A stretch of 8,283 nt of DNA, from contig JBKHBT010000125.1 in assembly GCA_046542255.1 (NCBI GenBank), positions 1 to 8,283 on the forward strand. The letters run 5' to 3'. The number at the start of each line of letters is the position of its first letter. Positions within the stretch are counted from its first letter, which is position 1. The notes below the pieces were generated by a model that was given only the letters and a program-made list of their open reading frames with translations, was not told the origin of the DNA and did no database searches. The position numbers and the translations under genes are program-made. Shown in pieces: positions 6,801-8,283 of this stretch. The DNA comes from JBKHBT01 sp046542255. Lineage in GTDB: Bacteria > UBP14 > UBA6098 > JBKHBT01.

Positions 6801-7351
6801 TATCTGGATAATAGAATTGTAAATAACGGTAGAAGATAACCTATAAATAATTCTGGAGCCAATTTTCTATTTTTGGAAGAACGGAGATAGCGCACATAGA
6901 GAGCTATACATATTATTGAAGAGGCTACAATGTAAAAATGAATAGGCTCAAAAAAATATCTCGTAGAAAGCCACAAATGATTTTTCCTTGTGAAAGAAGA
7001 AAGCTTTTCTCGAAAGATTATATTGCCGGCAATCATCAAAATAGCACTTGAATAAAGGACTGATACCAATGTCTTATTTATCTTGTCATTCTTAAATAAT
7101 TCATATGAAAAGTGAATTATATTTGCAATTCCCAAAATACTAATGAAACTGATATAAAACCAAATCCTGGCGATATTAATGTTTTTTGAAAATTGAAATG
7201 CAAATAATGCAAAAGACGCAATACTGAAGTTGAGGCAGGCAATAGCAAATATGCGATTGGATTTCTTATGGTGAAACAAAGAGGTGTTTAGTAGAGCCAA
7301 ATGTAACAGAAATATCCCAGTAATAATAGTGATTATATTATAAGTCGACAT
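3875..7351 (-). CDS. Hybrid sensor histidine kinase: 7TM-PAS-PAS-PAS-HisKA-HATPase-REC-HPt
   Basis: An 1158-aa membrane kinase carrying a complete phosphorelay. Seven hydrophobic segments near 5-24, 33-54, 61-82, 94-113, 137-156, 167-190 and 195-213 match the N-terminal 7TM sensor type. Three PAS domains follow (about 225-335, 348-462, 475-582), then a charged coiled coil (583-640). HisKA has H651 in NVSHEMRTPLN. The ATPase domain has N768 in the N box, DTGIGIP (800-806) and GGTGLG (829-834). The receiver has E904/D905, phosphoacceptor D948, T979 and K1001. An acidic Asn-rich linker (1021-1045) leads to an HPt domain with H1098 in HSIKG. The expected flow is H651 to D948 to H1098 to the two receivers encoded downstream. 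AGGAAGGA (7358-7365), 6 nt before the ATG, fixes the start. PAS2 carries a CYx9CPWC cysteine cluster (C392, C403, C406). The ligand is unknown. Confidence 0.95.
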   Translation of the reverse strand: MSTYNIITIITGIFLLHLALLNTSLFHHKKSNRIFAIACLNFSIASFALFAFQFSKNINIARIWFYISFISILGIANIIHFSYELFKNDKINKTLVSVLYSSAILMIAGNIIFREKLSSFTRKNHLWLSTRYFFEPIHFYIVASSIICIALYVRYLRSSKNRKLAPELFIGYLLPLFTILLSRYILPIYEIKIPHLFHIGFTLECALIVYSAWRKKIHSFDASDIATDIVELMPSGLFITDKKGIITNTNNLAKELVACEDLIGKSICKYIMDNDKGQNCPILLNSGDLSNEFDKNIKIISNDGRVFPAMISISDYRLPQSTTQGKIIILRDSSRTVNMIKELRDKEQFTNTILDAIQDGISVLDKDLNIIKTNTWLEKLFGSKESLYGSKCYSKFHNRESICPWCPSAWSMHTGEANSAIVPFPFSSEKPDKWLELTAFPIMNQEGEIDGVIEYIKDVTEKKNAEDELKRKTRLLDQVFNGIQEGICLLDADHRIKYHNPALIRLLQSTEEMITGENIIDYVQEKHLMGEYIENPIEKAYEFQLKTIDGSRKFVRLHLSPRYDDDGNYFGAFGSMLDITESRVSEMNLAEYRLYLEKLAITRTEELEETNEKLKQEINERKQTEIFLKEAKEEAERANQVKSQLIFNVSHEMRTPLNCIIGFSEIILGMYDVDDIHPKAETVLQESENLLMLINDLLDHAKIEAGKFELEKQPLDLRQLLASIKNTVSVKCQEKGIDLFIDVDNNLPKYIYGDALRLRQVLINLVGNAIKFTEKGHVKIIIDVVEMSAKKVLLKYSVEDTGIGIPREKQKLIFQSFTQADGSTTRKYGGTGLGTTIARELVEQMGGEMDLESQVGKGSVFFFETLTEIAQEPKLMEEMALSNDDSQIILNDNLKRSGLILLTEDYIPNQEMAKQHLLKVGYQVDIASNGQIALDKCKENVYDLILMDVQMPIMDGYTAIKKIREGNSKNKAIPILAMTANADSTTRKKCLATGVNDVVTKPIRRKSFISIVDKWINPGSEDLKKSKKLPNIEDEKDDNNNNGNVLPIDISVPLEEFGSMEDVKMILSHFMQSVEEQKANIKSAMEAGDNEKLRREFHSIKGAALTIEALPLSKVARKLENLAKEAKTNEIPKLMYDLSHEIERLKNYLEENVFDKAA
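4272..4283 (-). other. A8 tract, possible -1 slippage site in the kinase linker
   Basis: On the coding strand the frame reads CTA AAA AAA AGT AAA. A shift of -1 on A AAA AAA gives AAG then TAA (4272-4274), so translation would stop at once after about 1026 residues, after the receiver and before the HPt domain. A Shine-Dalgarno-like GGAAGA lies just upstream. Polymerase slippage adding one A would have the same effect. No strong downstream hairpin is evident. Confidence 0.3.
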
Positions 7352-7402
7352 TGGCTATCCTTCCTACATATTTACATTTTGTTTATCGTCAAAAATTTTA
7401 AT

Positions 7403-7428
7403 TTGATTAGTAATATTTACTCAATCAA
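7403..7428. promoter_or_regulatory. AT-rich dyad (11-bp stem with one bulge) in the kinase leader
   Basis: TTGATTAGTAA (7403-7413) is the inverse of TTACTCAATCAA (7417-7428) apart from one extra C, with a 3-nt centre. It lies about 50 bp upstream of the kinase ATG. It may be an operator for a dimeric regulator or a hairpin in the leader. On the minus strand it is followed only by a mixed A/T stretch, so a terminator is less likely. Confidence 0.4.
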
Positions 7429-7470
7429 CCTCGATTCTGTTTTATCGGAACGTAATTTTTCTTATTTGTA

Positions 7471-7483
7471 TATAAGACTTATA
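7471..7483. promoter_or_regulatory. Perfect 13-bp palindrome TATAAG-A-CTTATA
   Basis: Six-base arms around a single central A, about 120 bp upstream of the kinase start. It may be a small operator, or a -10-like box, since TATAAG resembles TATAAT in either direction. AT-rich palindromes of this length can occur by chance. Confidence 0.28.
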
Positions 7484-7490
7484 GTTTTAC

Positions 7491-7517
7491 TGAATTTAAC
7501 CTAAATGGTGAAATTCA
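7491..7517. promoter_or_regulatory. 27-bp hyphenated dyad, operator-like
   Basis: TGAATTT (7491-7497) and AAATTCA (7511-7517) are perfect inverse arms. Inside them ACC (7499-7501) and GGT (7507-7509) pair as well, with one mismatch between and a TAAAT centre. No T-run follows on either strand, which favours a protein-binding site over a terminator. Confidence 0.4.
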
Positions 7518-7568
7518 ATAAGTAGATAAACAAGACTGCTGCTCTCACTACAAAGCGGGGCTTTTGTA

Positions 7569-7610
7569 TCGAGGGTATTAGGGTTGGAGTCTTAACTCGA
7601 AGGTATTAGG
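7569..7610. repeat. Imperfect 14-bp direct repeat, 28-bp period
   Basis: TCGAGGGTATTAGG (7569-7582) recurs as TCGAAGGTATTAGG (7597-7610), 13 of 14 bases equal, lying just past the 3' end of the hydrolase-like gene. The spacing is not quite three helical turns. It could be a tandem binding site or the trace of a small duplication. Confidence 0.45.
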
Positions 7611-7626
7611 CTCAATAGATATTTGA

Positions 7627-8259
7627 TTATTCTTCGTACACAACCGACAAATCATTCGACCAGTCGCCAGCGTGAACTCTATCGGCCATTTCGGCGCCGG
7701 CAGCCAGTGAAACCAGGTCATTTGCTCCAATTTCATTCGGAAAAGCCCAGCTTGAAATTTCCATCCAATCATCTGGCTCGGTATTTGCAGGATGCTCTGG
7801 AAAAGATGAAAAAGCTCCATCCATAGCAATATTGTAAACAAGGTCCGGATTCAGTCGCACCCATTCCAAATCAGCCGTATTACTAAAACCGTCATATGCA
7901 TGATGGACATGTGGTTTATCAGGCGCAGATTGGCAATGATCTTCTTCGGCAAATACCAAAATGACCTTAAGATCAGGAAGTTGCATTCCAATATCGGCAT
8001 ATCTTCCACAACTTTTGCGAGTAAGCCACATATCGGAAGTTTCTGGAGTTGCGAGATCTTCAGGCCAGCTTCTTCCGGCGAAAACATTATTTTCATCGAG
8101 TGCATACATAAGCCTCCGAGAATAACATCTTTCCCCTTCGATACGTGGGCAGTGTGTCCCAACGGTGTATAGCGTCTCGGCATATTCATTTATGAAGCAG
8201 GGCCTGTTTTCTGTATAATTCCATCCAATACCAGACAATGCGCTGTTCCGCATTGTCAT
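7627..8259 (-). pseudogene. Hydrolase-like protein, C-terminal part; probably 5'-truncated
   Basis: An open frame of 210 codons that I do not recognise as a named family. It ends cleanly (VVYEE, TAA at 7627-7629). Residues 95-109 (LPDLKVILVFAEEDHCQ region) resemble the last core strand and acid loop of an alpha/beta hydrolase, followed by a His-rich stretch PHVHHAYDGF (116-125) and WVRLNPD (133-139). No GxSxG nucleophile elbow or signal peptide is present, which would fit loss of the N-terminal half. Five cysteines (C21, C37, C45, C84, C109) might suit an exported protein. The first ATG (8259) has no Shine-Dalgarno, lies next to a perfect hairpin, and is preceded by an in-frame TGA at 8278-8280, only 3 bp from the window edge. 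It may be a degraded gene, or a gene whose frame continues outside the window. The hydrolase assignment is weak. Confidence 0.4.
8234..8257. repeat. Perfect 9-bp inverted repeat at the apparent start codon
   Basis: GACAATGCG (8234-8242) and CGCATTGTC (8249-8257) are exact inverses around a 6-nt loop that reads GAACAG in the gene's sense. The arm begins right after the first ATG apart from a shared base and contains the second ATG (8251-8253). A stem of this strength would hinder initiation, or it may be a structure within a longer reading frame. Confidence 0.75.
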
Positions 8260-8283
8260 ACTTTTCAGGCTAAAACATCAGTA

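Larger units (their letters stand above)
7352..7626. other. Non-coding spacer upstream of the kinase operon
   Basis: No credible gene lies in these 275 bp. They must hold the promoter of the kinase operon unless it is read from the hydrolase-like gene, which is on the same strand. A TTGACG/TATGTA pair near 7369-7396 is too close to the ribosome binding site to be convincing. The stretch holds three dyad-symmetric sites, a weak GC-rich stem at 7550-7567 and a short direct repeat, listed separately. Confidence 0.6.

Noticed and set aside
7550..7567. Stem ACAAAGC/GCTTTTGT as a rho-independent terminator
   Set aside because: The stem is short with a bulge and a 3-nt loop, and neither strand has a proper T-run after it.
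7578..7841. An 87-codon minus-strand frame at the end of the hydrolase-like gene
   Set aside because: It overlaps the better 210-codon frame in another phase and shows no recognisable motif.
1..8283. CRISPR array, transposase, toxin-antitoxin or phage-defence genes
   Set aside because: No regularly spaced repeats, no transposase motifs, and no defence-type protein domains were seen on either strand.

Overview
The window is bacterial chromosomal DNA, AT-rich overall. It carries a tRNA-Asn cut by the left edge, five intact or near-intact protein genes and one gene that looks truncated at its 5' end. Shine-Dalgarno sites precede the signalling genes, and one promoter has a perfect TTGACA -35 box. 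The gene mix is a soluble flavoprotein, a CSC-type metal permease, a very large membrane hybrid histidine kinase and output-less receiver proteins. This suggests a signalling-rich, probably anaerobic Gram-negative lineage such as Planctomycetota (Phycisphaerae) or the former Deltaproteobacteria. That placement is a guess from gene content and style; there is no phylogenetic marker long enough to prove it.

Left part (1-2905): tRNA-Asn(GTT) on the minus strand with a good promoter behind it; a minus-strand BaiN/RdsA (HI0933/YhiN-like) FAD protein; a short AT-rich divergent promoter region; and a plus-strand SO_0444-type Cu/Zn efflux permease ending in a heavy-metal-associated (HMA) domain. The HMA part has its own ribosome binding site and ATG, so it may also be made alone as a CopZ-sized metallochaperone. 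The permease stop lies only 3 bp from the stop of the convergent signalling operon.

Middle part (2909-7351, all minus strand): one signalling operon, transcribed from right to left. It encodes an 1158-aa hybrid kinase (seven membrane segments, three PAS domains, HisKA, ATPase, receiver, HPt) and then two single-domain CheY-like receivers. All phosphorelay residues are present, but no output domain is encoded here, so the effector must be elsewhere. Between the kinase and the first receiver lies a 160-bp spacer holding a GC-rich palindromic element and what looks like the leftover 3' end of a second kinase gene. Inside the kinase gene, in the receiver-HPt linker, an A8 tract sits so that a -1 slip gives an immediate stop and a kinase without HPt.

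Right part (7352-8283): a 275-bp AT-rich spacer with three dyad-symmetric sites and a short imperfect direct repeat upstream of the kinase, then an open frame of 210 codons that I read tentatively as the C-terminal half of a hydrolase-like protein. Its apparent start lies inside a perfect 9-bp hairpin, just downstream of an in-frame TGA. Truncation is the simplest reading. A selenocysteine reading is a testable but speculative alternative.
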